DNA of 64,000 nucleotides from Gammaproteobacteria bacterium RIFCSPHIGHO2_02_FULL_42_43 (GTDB lineage: Bacteria > Pseudomonadota > Gammaproteobacteria > Coxiellales > Coxiellaceae): assembly GCA_001801425.1 (NCBI GenBank), contig MGXR01000015.1, positions 1 to 64,000 on the forward strand, written 5' to 3'. The translations under genes were made by a program, and so were the position numbers. The notes below the pieces were generated by a model. It saw nothing but the letters and a program-made list of their open reading frames with translations, was not told the origin of the DNA and did not search any database. How positions within the stretch are numbered: the first letter of the stretch is position 1; each line of letters opens with the position of its first letter. Below are positions 8,530 to 17,524 of this stretch, piece by piece.

Positions 8530-9759
8530 ATGGCAGTATTTCAAATTGGAAAATACAAAACGTTTGGCTGGAAAGGCACGAATAAATGGCAACAAAAAGC
8601 CAAAGGTTTTATCATCGCGGAAGACATCGTTGCTGCGGAAGAAGAAATAAAAAAAATGGATATCACGATTACGTTGTTGAAACCCCGTTCTTACTGGATG
8701 CTACCGAAAAAAGTCACTCAAAATATCAAAACAGCCGACATGGTTTATATCATGCGGCAATTATCTACTTTGATTAAAGCTGGCATTCCACTCGTACAAT
8801 CACTCGAAATTATTTCCAATGGCGCTGATAAAATTCGATTGCGTGGCATGATGCTCAATATTCGAGACAGCGTGATTGAAGGAAAAACATTTGCGGAGTC
8901 GCTCGCCCTTTATCCAAAATTATTTAGCTCACTCATATGCGGCTTAATTTCTGCGGGTGAGCAATCTGGTACGCTAGATCGCATTGTCAATGAAATCGCA
9001 ACATTTTTAGAACATCAGGAATACTTAAAAAATAGAGTAAAACGCGCACTGTATTATCCCATCACACTTTTTTCTGCTGCTATTTTAATTTGTGTTGGAA
9101 TGTTATTATTTTTAGTGCCTCGATTTGAAACCATTTATAAAGGCTTTCATGCCAAGTTGCCTGCCTTTACGCAATCTTTCGTCGATTTATCTCATTTTGT
9201 AAAAAATCGATGGTACATCATCATTATTGTCGCGGTGCTCATCTGTTATGGCATCATGGAACTAAAAAAAAGATCGCCACGCGCACAATACTTTATCAGC
9301 GCCATGTCACTTCACATTATTTTGTTTGGAAAATTAATACAAAAAGCGATTATTTCTCGTGTGAGCATGACACTCGCCATCACATTATCTGCGGGAATTC
9401 CGCTGATTGATGCATTAGAACGAATCGCGGATGTCGCGGGAAATGTGATTTATCGCGACGCATTAATGCAAACACGCGAAGAAGTAATGCAAGGAAAAGC
9501 ATTTGCACTATCACTTAAATCAACGCAATTATTTCCATCTATCGTCACTCAAATGATCGAAGTCGGCGAGAAATCCGGTGAATTGGATCACATGCTCACT
9601 AAGGTGGCGGAATATTATCGTGATCAAGTGAACACGGCGGTAGAAGGCTTGACCACATTGATTGAACCGCTACTTATCATTACACTGGGATTAATTATTG
9701 GCTTGTTTGTAATTGCAATGTACCTGCCCATCTTCAATTTGGGTATGGCGATCAAATAA
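8530..9759 (+). CDS. pilC: Type IV pilus platform protein PilC
   Basis: PilC is the polytopic inner-membrane platform on which PilB and PilT act. This 409-residue product has two GspF domains (about 75-198 and 278-400), each starting with the MRQLSTLIKAG / MTLAITLSAG pattern, and three membrane helices near 175-195, 225-243 and 382-402. Length and order after pilB match the family. The next gene is a pilin and not pilD, which differs from the common pilBCD order. Confidence 0.94.
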   Translation: MAVFQIGKYKTFGWKGTNKWQQKAKGFIIAEDIVAAEEEIKKMDITITLLKPRSYWMLPKKVTQNIKTADMVYIMRQLSTLIKAGIPLVQSLEIISNGADKIRLRGMMLNIRDSVIEGKTFAESLALYPKLFSSLICGLISAGEQSGTLDRIVNEIATFLEHQEYLKNRVKRALYYPITLFSAAILICVGMLLFLVPRFETIYKGFHAKLPAFTQSFVDLSHFVKNRWYIIIIVAVLICYGIMELKKRSPRAQYFISAMSLHIILFGKLIQKAIISRVSMTLAITLSAGIPLIDALERIADVAGNVIYRDALMQTREEVMQGKAFALSLKSTQLFPSIVTQMIEVGEKSGELDHMLTKVAEYYRDQVNTAVEGLTTLIEPLLIITLGLIIGLFVIAMYLPIFNLGMAIK

Positions 9760-9770
9760 AGGAATTGACT

Positions 9771-10163
9771 ATGTCGTATCAGCAACGTGGATTTTCCTTA
9801 GTAGAAATCTTGATTGCACTGGTTATCCTCGCCGTACTCACCATGATGTTGATGCCAGCGTATCGCGCCTATCAATTGCACGCCGATCGCTCAGACGCAT
9901 TCAAATCACTCATGGCCTTGCAAATCGCACAAGAAAAATATCGCATCGAAAATCCGACTTATGCCGCACTCGCCAGCATTTGGACGGGCTCAAGTTCTTA
10001 TGATGGTCATTACACGATGGCTGTGAGCGATAATACAGCCAGCACATACACGCTCACCGCCACCGCCACTGGCGAACAAATCAATGACACTGGTTGCACT
10101 GTACTAACCCTGAGTTATTTAAATGGAACCGTCACAAAAAGTCCCAGCACCTGCTGGCAATAA
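9771..10163 (+). CDS. Type IV pilin, PilE-like minor pilin
   Basis: This 130-residue pilin has a seven-residue leader ending QQRG, then FSLVEILIALVILAVLTMM with the glutamate at +5. Near the C-terminus two cysteines, in NDTGCTVLTLS and PSTCWQ, should form the disulphide-bounded D-loop. Size and C-terminal pattern resemble PilE-type minor pilins. ATG 9771 gives the normal leader; a TTG six bases earlier is less likely. Its 3' end overlaps pilZ by about 40 bases. Whether it is a minor or the major pilin is not resolved. Confidence 0.82.
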   Translation: MSYQQRGFSLVEILIALVILAVLTMMLMPAYRAYQLHADRSDAFKSLMALQIAQEKYRIENPTYAALASIWTGSSSYDGHYTMAVSDNTASTYTLTATATGEQINDTGCTVLTLSYLNGTVTKSPSTCWQ

Positions 10164-10500
10164 TCATCCATTGCATGAACTATCGCACACATTCGACAGT
10201 GTGAAAGCATTGCAAAAAGCGTATATGCCATTTGTGCGTGATGGCGGTGGCATTTTTATTCAAACGCAAAAAACATTTCACTTGGGCGATCCTGTCGCCG
10301 TCATACTCACGCTATCCCCCGAAAAACGCACCTTCAGTTTCATGAGCGAAGTGATTTGGATATCACCCAATACTGAACATGGACAAAAACCAGGAATTGG
10401 GGTGCGATGCGCCGGCCCAGAAGGTGAAGCATTTCGAGAAGCGGTAATCCAATTGTTGGGTCAAGCGAAAGAGTTGGGGCTTGAATCAGATACCATGTGA
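10123..10500 (+). CDS. pilZ: PilZ-domain pilus assembly protein
   Basis: This 125-residue protein has the PilZ fold as found in the type IV pilus protein PilZ itself: a YMPFVRDGGGIFI start to the barrel, LGDPVAVILTLS, and PGIGVRCAGPEG near the end. It lacks the RxxxR and D/NxSxxG motifs that bind cyclic di-GMP in receptor-type PilZ proteins, as expected for the orthologue that binds PilB and FimX. The ATG lies inside the end of the pilin gene, in another frame. FimX is a degenerate GGDEF-EAL protein, and a GGDEF-EAL gene follows two genes downstream. Confidence 0.85.
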   Translation: MEPSQKVPAPAGNNHPLHELSHTFDSVKALQKAYMPFVRDGGGIFIQTQKTFHLGDPVAVILTLSPEKRTFSFMSEVIWISPNTEHGQKPGIGVRCAGPEGEAFREAVIQLLGQAKELGLESDTM

Positions 10501-10501
10501 C

Positions 10502-11215
10502 ATGAATACAATTGCCACACTCCACTGTTATTTACTTCCCGCGAAAATTGATTTTTGCGCGCCCTCGTATTATACGCAACATGAAAAAGCGTATCGTTTT
10601 TGGCATCAAAACATTCAATCCGCTTTGCAAGAAGAAAAAAATGATGACGTCGCCAAACAATTGGGCAGTGATTTATTTTTTGAAAATGATGAAATGGTCG
10701 TATTATTTGACGATGAACATCCCATCGGACTTTTTATGTTTCGCTGGATTAATCGACGATTTTTGATGAACCGAGAATTATCCGCGCTCACGCATCGATT
10801 TCCGCCAAATTTATTCACTTCGCTCGCAGAGAAAAATTTATACCACATCATGCTCATGGCACACTTATCCGTGCATCCCGCGTGGCGAAAATCAGTTATT
10901 AACGCGGGTGTGTCCGATTTGCTCGTGGATTTTTCGCTCAGGCGTTTACTGGAATCCAAGGGCGACGTCCTCATCACCACCACGCGCAACAATCGCGGCA
11001 CCAACACTCTCGGCTTTCGCCATGGCGCGGTCAAATATGCGAATGCTGGAAAGGTGTTGAACGTCGATAGCGATATCATCGTATTTTACCGTGATAAAGT
11101 GAAACCCATTGAGTCGTCTGCACTGCAAGCAATTGCCAATAATTTATGGCAGACTAGAAAAATAGGGATGGTAGCGCAAGGAGTGGCGTCAGCGTCAGCT
11201 GGGGCAGAATGTTAG
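10502..11215 (+). CDS. GNAT-like acyltransferase-type protein of unknown substrate
   Basis: This 237-residue protein resembles the GCN5-related N-acetyltransferase or N-acyl amino acid synthase fold. A central strand and turn (LSVHPAWRKSV) is followed by a long helix (GVSDLLVDFSLRRLLESKG), a strand (VLITTTR) and an NNRGTNTLGFRHGAVK segment, as in GNAT motifs A and B. The start ATG is two bases after the pilZ stop; a TTG 21 bases earlier would overlap pilZ. It precedes the PAS-GGDEF-EAL gene by seven bases, so the two are likely cotranscribed. Substrate and acyl donor are unknown, and the fold assignment is tentative. Confidence 0.6.
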   Translation: MNTIATLHCYLLPAKIDFCAPSYYTQHEKAYRFWHQNIQSALQEEKNDDVAKQLGSDLFFENDEMVVLFDDEHPIGLFMFRWINRRFLMNRELSALTHRFPPNLFTSLAEKNLYHIMLMAHLSVHPAWRKSVINAGVSDLLVDFSLRRLLESKGDVLITTTRNNRGTNTLGFRHGAVKYANAGKVLNVDSDIIVFYRDKVKPIESSALQAIANNLWQTRKIGMVAQGVASASAGAEC

Positions 11216-11221
11216 GCTGAT

Positions 11222-13483
11222 ATGTCCGATAAACAAGTCACTTATCTACAATTCAAAGCAACCGCCGATAAATTATCGTTGATGCGTGACAACATCACCG
11301 CAGACGATGTTTACAATATATTGCATGAAATCATTACCAAAGAAGAAGCGGATACTTTTTTCGCACGATGGAAAAAAGATCACGTTTTTATTAAAAACAC
11401 AGCAGAAACTAATCGATTAAACACACAGGAATTGGAGCGTGCATTATCCATCACACGCGCGACATTAGAATCCACTGCCGATGCCATTTTAATTGTTGAT
11501 AAAAATGGAAACCTTGTCGATTTTAATCATAAATTTTTAGAAATGTCTGGTGTGCCCACACACGTGATTGAAAAGGGAAAAGATACTTCGGGGCTCGCTT
11601 ATTTAATAACGCTACTTAAAGATCCAGAAGAATTAATCGACACCATGATGCGCCTCACCAAACACCCCGAAGAAGGCGGCAATCTCAATGATGTCTATTT
11701 CAAAGATGGCAGAATTTTAGAACGATATTCGCAACCACATCGCTTCGGCAACGAAATTGTCGGGCGTGTATGGAGTTTTCGTGATGTCACTGAAAAAAGA
11801 AAACAGGAAGCGTCACTGCGATTATCCAACCGCGCCATCAGTGCTAGCACACACGGAATTATGATTATTGAAAATAACAAAAACTTTACGATTACGCATT
11901 TAAATACCGCCGCAATACAATTGCTTGGCATTCGCGAAGAACAAATTATGCATCAATCTTTTTTAACAGCCATCGAGGGATTTTCGAATGCGTCCAGTCA
12001 GTTTTTGGAAATCTTAAAAAAGAAATTTAAAGGGGAATTAACACTGCAATATTACGTCGCTGAAAAATTATTTTGGTTGGAAATTAAAATTGATCCGGTG
12101 TACGAAAAAGAAAGTCAACGCGTGTCCCACTTTGTCGCCATCATTAACGACATCACCAAGCGCATTGAGCTCGAAAATATTCTGAAATATAAAGCGGTGC
12201 ACGATACATTGACAGGGCTACCCAACAAAAATTATTTGGAAGACACATTACGACATCGTATTCAATCTACGATTCAAAAAGACGAAAAATTCGCGTTGCT
12301 ATTTATTGACATTGATCGTTTTAAAAATGTGAATGACACGCTAGGGCATCGCGTTGGCGATGAATTATTGTGTCTCTTCAGCAAACGATTGCAGAACATG
12401 CTGCGCAAAGATGACGTGATTGCGCGCATCGGCGGTGATGAATTTATTGTTTATATCCATAGAATAAATGAGTTAGAAGGATTAACGGACATCACCGATC
12501 GCCTATTAGAAACCTGTCGTCGAAAATTTAACTACGGCAAACATGAATTTAATATTACTGCTAGCATGGGTATCGTCTTTTTCCCCGATTGCGGACATGA
12601 TCCAGACACCTTAATTCGCAATGCTGATATTGCGATGTATAAAGCCAAACAAAGCGGGCGAAATCAATCGTGCATGTATAATCGTTTACTCAATCAAACC
12701 ATGTCTCGTCGCGTACAAATTGAAAATGAATTATATAATGCCGTTCAAAATAATGAATTGGAATTATATTATCAACCCATCTACAACATCAAAACCAATT
12801 CTTTTTTAAAAGCAGAAGCATTGCTGCGATGGAAAAATAAAAACTTAGGATTTGTTTCTCCGCTAGAATTTATTGGTGTTGCAGAAGACATTGGTATGAT
12901 GAATCAGATTGGTCAATGGATCATCTGCACTGCAACACAACAAATCGATCAATGGAAAAACACTCCGTTGTCTGGCATGATGTTGAATGTCAATGTGTCC
13001 GCCAAACAATTACTGGATCCTCTATTCACGCAAAATTTAAAAGACTTGATTCAAAAAAATGAAAAATTGCCAGAAAAAATGATGATGGAAATTACTGAAA
13101 GTTTTTTCCTATCGGGCGAAAGAGTATTGGATACATTGGGACAAGTATCCAATTTGGGTGTTAAAATTACCATTGACGATTTTGGTACAGGATATTCGAA
13201 TTTGAATTATTTGCATCGTCTGCATGTGTCAAGTCTAAAAATCGATAAAACATTTATTGACCAAATTGAGCAAGAAATATTTAATGATTCTGTGATTCTC
13301 GCAATTATTGCTATTGGAAAGCGCATGGGGTTTAATGTGGTGGCAGAAGGAGTGGAAACCAAAAAACAGTACGAATTTTTGTCCAAAAATCACTGCGATG
13401 AAATTCAAGGGTATTACTTTTCAAAACCATTGCCGCTAGCCGAATTTGAAAAATTTATGCTGCAACAATACGCAAAGGAATAA
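11222..13483 (+). CDS. PAS-GGDEF-EAL cyclic di-GMP turnover protein
   Basis: This 753-residue cytoplasmic signalling protein probably controls the cyclic di-GMP level. An N-terminal helical part with a coiled coil (to about 90) leads into two PAS-like domains (about 90-195 and 205-320). Next is a GGDEF domain with the intact GGDEF motif at 404-408, then an EAL domain with EAL at 532-534, DDFGTG, AEGVE and the terminal QGYYFSKPL. Both catalytic motif sets look intact, so it could make or degrade cyclic di-GMP. No membrane segment is visible. Its position after pilZ suggests a role in pilus or surface behaviour. The next gene starts three bases after its stop. Confidence 0.9.
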   Translation: MSDKQVTYLQFKATADKLSLMRDNITADDVYNILHEIITKEEADTFFARWKKDHVFIKNTAETNRLNTQELERALSITRATLESTADAILIVDKNGNLVDFNHKFLEMSGVPTHVIEKGKDTSGLAYLITLLKDPEELIDTMMRLTKHPEEGGNLNDVYFKDGRILERYSQPHRFGNEIVGRVWSFRDVTEKRKQEASLRLSNRAISASTHGIMIIENNKNFTITHLNTAAIQLLGIREEQIMHQSFLTAIEGFSNASSQFLEILKKKFKGELTLQYYVAEKLFWLEIKIDPVYEKESQRVSHFVAIINDITKRIELENILKYKAVHDTLTGLPNKNYLEDTLRHRIQSTIQKDEKFALLFIDIDRFKNVNDTLGHRVGDELLCLFSKRLQNMLRKDDVIARIGGDEFIVYIHRINELEGLTDITDRLLETCRRKFNYGKHEFNITASMGIVFFPDCGHDPDTLIRNADIAMYKAKQSGRNQSCMYNRLLNQTMSRRVQIENELYNAVQNNELELYYQPIYNIKTNSFLKAEALLRWKNKNLGFVSPLEFIGVAEDIGMMNQIGQWIICTATQQIDQWKNTPLSGMMLNVNVSAKQLLDPLFTQNLKDLIQKNEKLPEKMMMEITESFFLSGERVLDTLGQVSNLGVKITIDDFGTGYSNLNYLHRLHVSSLKIDKTFIDQIEQEIFNDSVILAIIAIGKRMGFNVVAEGVETKKQYEFLSKNHCDEIQGYYFSKPLPLAEFEKFMLQQYAKE

Positions 13484-13486
13484 ACT

Positions 13487-14629
13487 ATGGAAGCCATGAT
13501 TCATGTTGAAAAATTCTTAACGGAACAGCAAAAAAAACAAACGCCCGCGTTTCATTTATCTGTTGATGCGACCAACACTAAAACCATTCTCACCATTCAA
13601 GCGCTCCCTCAAAAATCATCTGGTGAAATTACACTGCAAAAATTCTCTGATAGTGAATACGCGAAAAAAACTACACTGACGTCATCGCAATCTAATCAAT
13701 ATGCGCTAATCAGCGCGCCGCGTTGCAAAGATGCAGCACTTGCCCCCTTATTGTGTTATTTTGCTTTGCGTCAAGCGCGACTGTGGGGCTGCTTGCATGT
13801 ACTAACGGAAGAAACCCTGCCAGCATTTTTTGCATTGTCACCCGTGTCAACACTGCCTCGCTTTTCTTCACAAAAAATTTCGAGCGCTATTTTTCATGCT
13901 TATCAACAATGCGATGCAGCACAACGCGCATTTATTCAGCCATATTTTATTCGCGAAGTGATGGAAACATTTCAAGGATGGTTGAATTCTTTTTTTCACG
14001 GCAGTTGGTTTAACGCGGTGGCGTCAGAATCCATCACGCAAACACAATACATCGCGACTTTATTTCACGCGCATCAATTTGTGCGTTATACAACACGGCT
14101 TGCCGCGCGATGCGTGACGTTATGTGACAATCGCGAATTGCGCAATCATTATCTGCATCACTTGAAAGGCGAAATTAATCACGAATTAATTATTGAATCG
14201 GATTTAAAAGCGCTGAAAGCCGATGTCGCTTATTTATTAAATGACGATGTTCCCAATGCAATCAGCTCTGAATTTATGGTGGTGCAAGAAGCGGTGACTG
14301 CCTATCGGCAAGATCCTGTTCTCATGCTCGCTTGCCCTTTTGCAGCAGAGGGAATGACAGCCAATATTTCGCATGATTTTGTGGATCATTTGCATGCCGC
14401 AATTCAATCTTGGGGAATCGCAGCACCCGCCGAATCCGTTTCGCGCTTTTTAACATCACACATGAAAACCGATGGCGGTGATGATGGTCATTGGATCAAT
14501 GTCATTGCGCGCATCGATCAGTTTGTTCATACGGAAAAACAACTGCAAGCATTTTTAACAATATTTCACCTGGCAACCAACGGCTATTCGCGTGGATTGA
14601 ATGCGTGTATTGATGATTTTGCATTATAA
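13487..14629 (+). CDS. Haem-oxygenase-like diiron (HDO-type) protein
   Basis: This 380-residue protein has a helical C-terminal half resembling the haem-oxygenase-like diiron oxidase/oxygenase group (UndA, BesC, CADD relatives). A Glu-Ile-Asn-His pair (E229, H232) is followed by further glutamates in the next helix, and later by H325, D329 and H335. Together these could supply the three-His, three-carboxylate metal site, although the last spacing is longer than the pattern I know. The N-terminal 130 residues have a different, GNAT-like strand and helix pattern. It ends a probable GNAT/GGDEF-EAL/HDO operon. The reaction is unknown. Confidence 0.6.
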   Translation: MEAMIHVEKFLTEQQKKQTPAFHLSVDATNTKTILTIQALPQKSSGEITLQKFSDSEYAKKTTLTSSQSNQYALISAPRCKDAALAPLLCYFALRQARLWGCLHVLTEETLPAFFALSPVSTLPRFSSQKISSAIFHAYQQCDAAQRAFIQPYFIREVMETFQGWLNSFFHGSWFNAVASESITQTQYIATLFHAHQFVRYTTRLAARCVTLCDNRELRNHYLHHLKGEINHELIIESDLKALKADVAYLLNDDVPNAISSEFMVVQEAVTAYRQDPVLMLACPFAAEGMTANISHDFVDHLHAAIQSWGIAAPAESVSRFLTSHMKTDGGDDGHWINVIARIDQFVHTEKQLQAFLTIFHLATNGYSRGLNACIDDFAL

Positions 14630-14660
14630 TTTTTTACTCTGTACACGACAAAAAAAATAC

Positions 14661-14760
14661 CGCGTCATTCCGGAAATTTTTGTACTCAAAAATTATCCGG
14701 AATCCAGTGTTTTTCTCCTGGATCCCGGATAATTGCTAGCGCAATTTCCGGGATGACGAG
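14661..14760. repeat. REP-like palindrome in an intergenic gap
   Basis: This 100-base element starts with CGTCATTCCGGAAATT and ends with AATTTCCGGGATGACG, which are near-perfect inverted repeats. The inside contains further self-complementary segments (ATCCGGAATCC / GGATCCCGGAT). Its form matches the GTCATTCC-type palindromic intergenic repeats common in gammaproteobacterial genomes. It lies between the HDO-type gene and the YhhN gene and could also act as a transcript-end hairpin. Confidence 0.75.
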
Positions 14761-14796
14761 TGCTTTTTAAATTTTGTCGCGCACAGAGAATTTTTT

Positions 14797-15444
14797 ATGA
14801 AAAATAACTTATTGCCAGCATCAACAGCGTTGAGCCTTGTCTACGGACTGTGCTGCGAGCATTACAAATCAGCGCCGGTGATCGCCGCAAAAGTGCTAAG
14901 CACTTTCTTGTTGGCTTATCACAGCCATCTTTATCACCCCAATCCGCTGATGACAAAAGCATTGCTCGCACATTGTTGTGGTGATTTGATTATCGAATTA
15001 TCGCCTCACGCAGTTTTGTGCGCAATTCCCGCTTTTTTGGTCGGGCATTTGCTGTATCTTTGGCAATTGAAAAATTCGATTATTCTTGCAAAAGAAATCA
15101 ATGCAACAAAATATGTAGCACTGAGCAGTATTGCAGTTTACAGCGCCTACTTCACGCAACTACTTGCATCACATACCACGGGCGTTGTGCAAGGTGCAGT
15201 ATTATTTTATTGCGCGGCATTAACGACACTGCTTGCAATGACAGTATTACAAAAACAAAATTCAACTGCGTTATTTTTATCGGCCGCGTTATATATCGCG
15301 TCCGATACACTCATTGGCGTCAATCAATTTGTCGGAAAAATTCCCGGCAGTAATTATGCTACGTGGGGGATGTATTATGCTGGGCAACGATGTTTGAAGC
15401 AGTTGTTTGAAACACGTACCGACGATATCGCTCCAACACAGTAG
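14797..15444 (+). CDS. YhhN-family membrane protein (lysoplasmalogenase-like)
   Basis: This 215-residue polytopic protein has seven or eight membrane helices spread over its length and the conserved late segment ALYIASDTLIGVNQF. That segment fits the YhhN/TMEM86 family, whose animal members hydrolyse the vinyl ether bond of lysoplasmalogens. The bacterial role is less clear and may concern lipid turnover. The 3' end overlaps the convergent pilF-type gene by 86 bases, so both reading frames share coding DNA in opposite directions. The ATG lies after a short A/T-rich leader without a strong ribosome site. Confidence 0.75.
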   Translation: MKNNLLPASTALSLVYGLCCEHYKSAPVIAAKVLSTFLLAYHSHLYHPNPLMTKALLAHCCGDLIIELSPHAVLCAIPAFLVGHLLYLWQLKNSIILAKEINATKYVALSSIAVYSAYFTQLLASHTTGVVQGAVLFYCAALTTLLAMTVLQKQNSTALFLSAALYIASDTLIGVNQFVGKIPGSNYATWGMYYAGQRCLKQLFETRTDDIAPTQ

Positions 15445-16048
15445 GCGATTTGTCTAACGATTCAAGTTTGATGAGATAAGAAAAATAATGATTGGCGTTT
15501 TGGTCGTCGCCTTTTTCATGACTGAGCCTTGCTAAACTCAACAACGTAAATGGCAAATTGGGATTGTTGGACAACGCTTTGTGAAAATATTGATAAGCAA
15601 GCGTGTTGTCTTTTTTCATCAAAGAGCAGATGCCCGCGTTTTCATAAGCTTCGGCAATATTGACATACGAAGGATTACTCACCGCAGCGTTGAATTGCTG
15701 TAAACCTGCATCATAACGACCCATGCGACACAAAAACGCACCATAATCATTTTTGGCAGCGCCGGAATGTGGATCGACTGCAATAGCCTTCAAATAATAT
15801 TTCTCAGCATTCACCTTGTCGTCTGTTTTTTCCAGATAATAAGCCATGCTATACCAGCTAACGGCGATGTGAGGATCGTCTTGAATCGCTGTGAGCAAAC
15901 GTTCTCTGCTCACGGGATACATATTTTTATCAAGGTAGGCCAACCCCAAGCGCGCATTGGTCATCGCCGCTTGTTCATTGTCTTTTGCAAAAATAATTGT
16001 GCTCAAAAAAATAATACAAAAACAAACAAACGATAAATAAAATTTCAT
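15359..16048 (-). CDS. pilF: Type IV pilus biogenesis/stability protein PilF (PilW), TPR pilotin
   Basis: This 229-residue tetratricopeptide-repeat protein has a cleavable signal (about residues 1-21, ending IIFA). It then has about five TPR units, seen as repeated Ala/Tyr/Gly patterns such as NARLGLAYL, AVSWYSMAYYLE, KNDYGAFLCRMGRY and AYENAGICSLM. This is the architecture of PilF/PilW, the factor that helps the PilQ secretin reach and assemble in the outer membrane. The canonical lipobox cysteine of PilF is not seen at the signal end. It lies just before pilQ on the same strand and converges with the YhhN gene. Confidence 0.82.
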   Translation of the reverse strand: MKFYLSFVCFCIIFLSTIIFAKDNEQAAMTNARLGLAYLDKNMYPVSRERLLTAIQDDPHIAVSWYSMAYYLEKTDDKVNAEKYYLKAIAVDPHSGAAKNDYGAFLCRMGRYDAGLQQFNAAVSNPSYVNIAEAYENAGICSLMKKDNTLAYQYFHKALSNNPNLPFTLLSLARLSHEKGDDQNANHYFSYLIKLESLDKSPTVLERYRRYVFQTTASNIVAQHNTSPT

Positions 16049-16081
16049 ATTACACCTGCTGATTACATCATGATTTGTCGG

Positions 16082-17524
16082 CTAATACGCGGATGATAAA
16101 TCACTGGGCCTTTGAATAATATGCGGGGTTAGGAAAATGAGCAACTCATTATCATCACTGCTCGTAACAGTATTTTTAAATAAATTGCCAAGCAACGGAA
16201 TCTGCCCCAAAAATGGAATACGACGCACCACATTGCCTTTTTCGCGACGATAGACACCACCCAATACCACCGTTTGATGATTATTGAGTAATACGCGTGA
16301 TTCTTCTTCTTCGATAATAATAGGAACCGCAGAACCGCCGCCTGATAAAGCAATGGTTGTTCCCTTGCGATTGTTACTGACCTTCAGCGACAACATCACG
16401 CGATTGTCGGGTGTGATTTGCGGCGTCACTTCTAATTTCAACACAGCATCTTTAAATTCAACGGCTGTCGCACCACTAGACGTTGCACTTTGATAAGGGA
16501 TTTCTTCACCCGTTTGAATATACGCTTTTTGTTGATTAGAAGTGATCAAGCGCGGCGATGAAATCACATCTAGATCATTTTGCTCTTCGAGTGCCGACAA
16601 TTCCAAATCAATGAAGTTCGATCCAATTTGTGATACCGCCAAACCAATGCTGCCCGGCGCTGTGGTGGATCCAAAAATAGCGCCTGATGCTCTATCATCA
16701 AAATTTAATCGATTTTCGAGCGATAGATCGGAATAGTCCGTGCCATTGGCCATTTGATTGGCACCCGTTAAAGTACCGGTGATATGTGATGGTTTAGTCA
16801 AACCAAAACGCACACCTAATTGCCTTTCAAAACGACGACGAATACTAACGATTCTCGCTTCAATCAACACTTGTTTGACGGGGTGATCGAGCTGATGCAC
16901 TAACTTTTCAATCGTGTCGACATGCGTTGGTGTATCTCGCACCCACACCGAATTGGTGCGCGTATCAACATTGGTTGAGCCGCGAGAAGACAACAACGAA
17001 AAATTTTTCGACGATAAAATATTTTGAATGTCGGCGCCATCCGCGTAATTCAAATGAATAATTCTGTCGACGAGCGGCACAAGATCGCTGATTTTTTGAT
17101 GCGCTTGCATTTCATCGATTTGTTGCTTCAATAAATCATCGATAGAAGCAATGTAAACCACATTACCCACGCGACGCTCGCCCAAATTTTGTGATTTCAA
17201 AATCACATCCAGGGCTTCCGTCCAAGGTACGTTAACTAAGTGAATAGACATGTCGCCATTCACATTGTCATCAATCACGAAATTTAATTTGGTGAATTGT
17301 GCGATCAACTGCAGCAATTCGCGAACTTTGATGTTGGTGAAATTTAAAGAAATGGGTTCGATTTTTTTCCCTGCAGCATAATGCGCAATCGGCGCATTAT
17401 TATTTTGCTCCATCGTGGGCACGCGAATGCTGGTGGGTTCGAACGCGGGAGAAGGCGACGCTGCATAACCGATACCTATGCAAAGCGCCAAACCAATGAC
17501 GATAACGCGAATGGTTCGATTCAT
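16082..17524 (-). CDS. pilQ: Type IV pilus outer-membrane secretin PilQ
   Basis: PilQ forms the gated outer-membrane channel for the pilus. The 480-residue product starts with a signal peptide (about 1-22). It then has a secretin N0/STN-type domain (SLNFTNIKVRELLQLIAQFT, near 55-105), an N1 domain (near 150-215) and the secretin domain (about 270-475) with VVLGGVYRREKGN, IPFLGQIPLLGNLF and ELLIFLTPHII. It is shorter than the PilQ of Pseudomonas (about 700 residues) because the N-terminal AMIN domains that bind peptidoglycan are missing. It ends the pilMNOPQ operon, overlapping pilP by four bases. Confidence 0.93.
   Translation of the reverse strand: MNRTIRVIVIGLALCIGIGYAASPSPAFEPTSIRVPTMEQNNNAPIAHYAAGKKIEPISLNFTNIKVRELLQLIAQFTKLNFVIDDNVNGDMSIHLVNVPWTEALDVILKSQNLGERRVGNVVYIASIDDLLKQQIDEMQAHQKISDLVPLVDRIIHLNYADGADIQNILSSKNFSLLSSRGSTNVDTRTNSVWVRDTPTHVDTIEKLVHQLDHPVKQVLIEARIVSIRRRFERQLGVRFGLTKPSHITGTLTGANQMANGTDYSDLSLENRLNFDDRASGAIFGSTTAPGSIGLAVSQIGSNFIDLELSALEEQNDLDVISSPRLITSNQQKAYIQTGEEIPYQSATSSGATAVEFKDAVLKLEVTPQITPDNRVMLSLKVSNNRKGTTIALSGGGSAVPIIIEEEESRVLLNNHQTVVLGGVYRREKGNVVRRIPFLGQIPLLGNLFKNTVTSSDDNELLIFLTPHIIQRPSDLSSAY

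Noticed and set aside
10123-10500. PilZ as a cyclic di-GMP receptor
   Set aside because: The RxxxR and D/NxSxxG binding motifs are missing; it matches the non-binding pilus PilZ.
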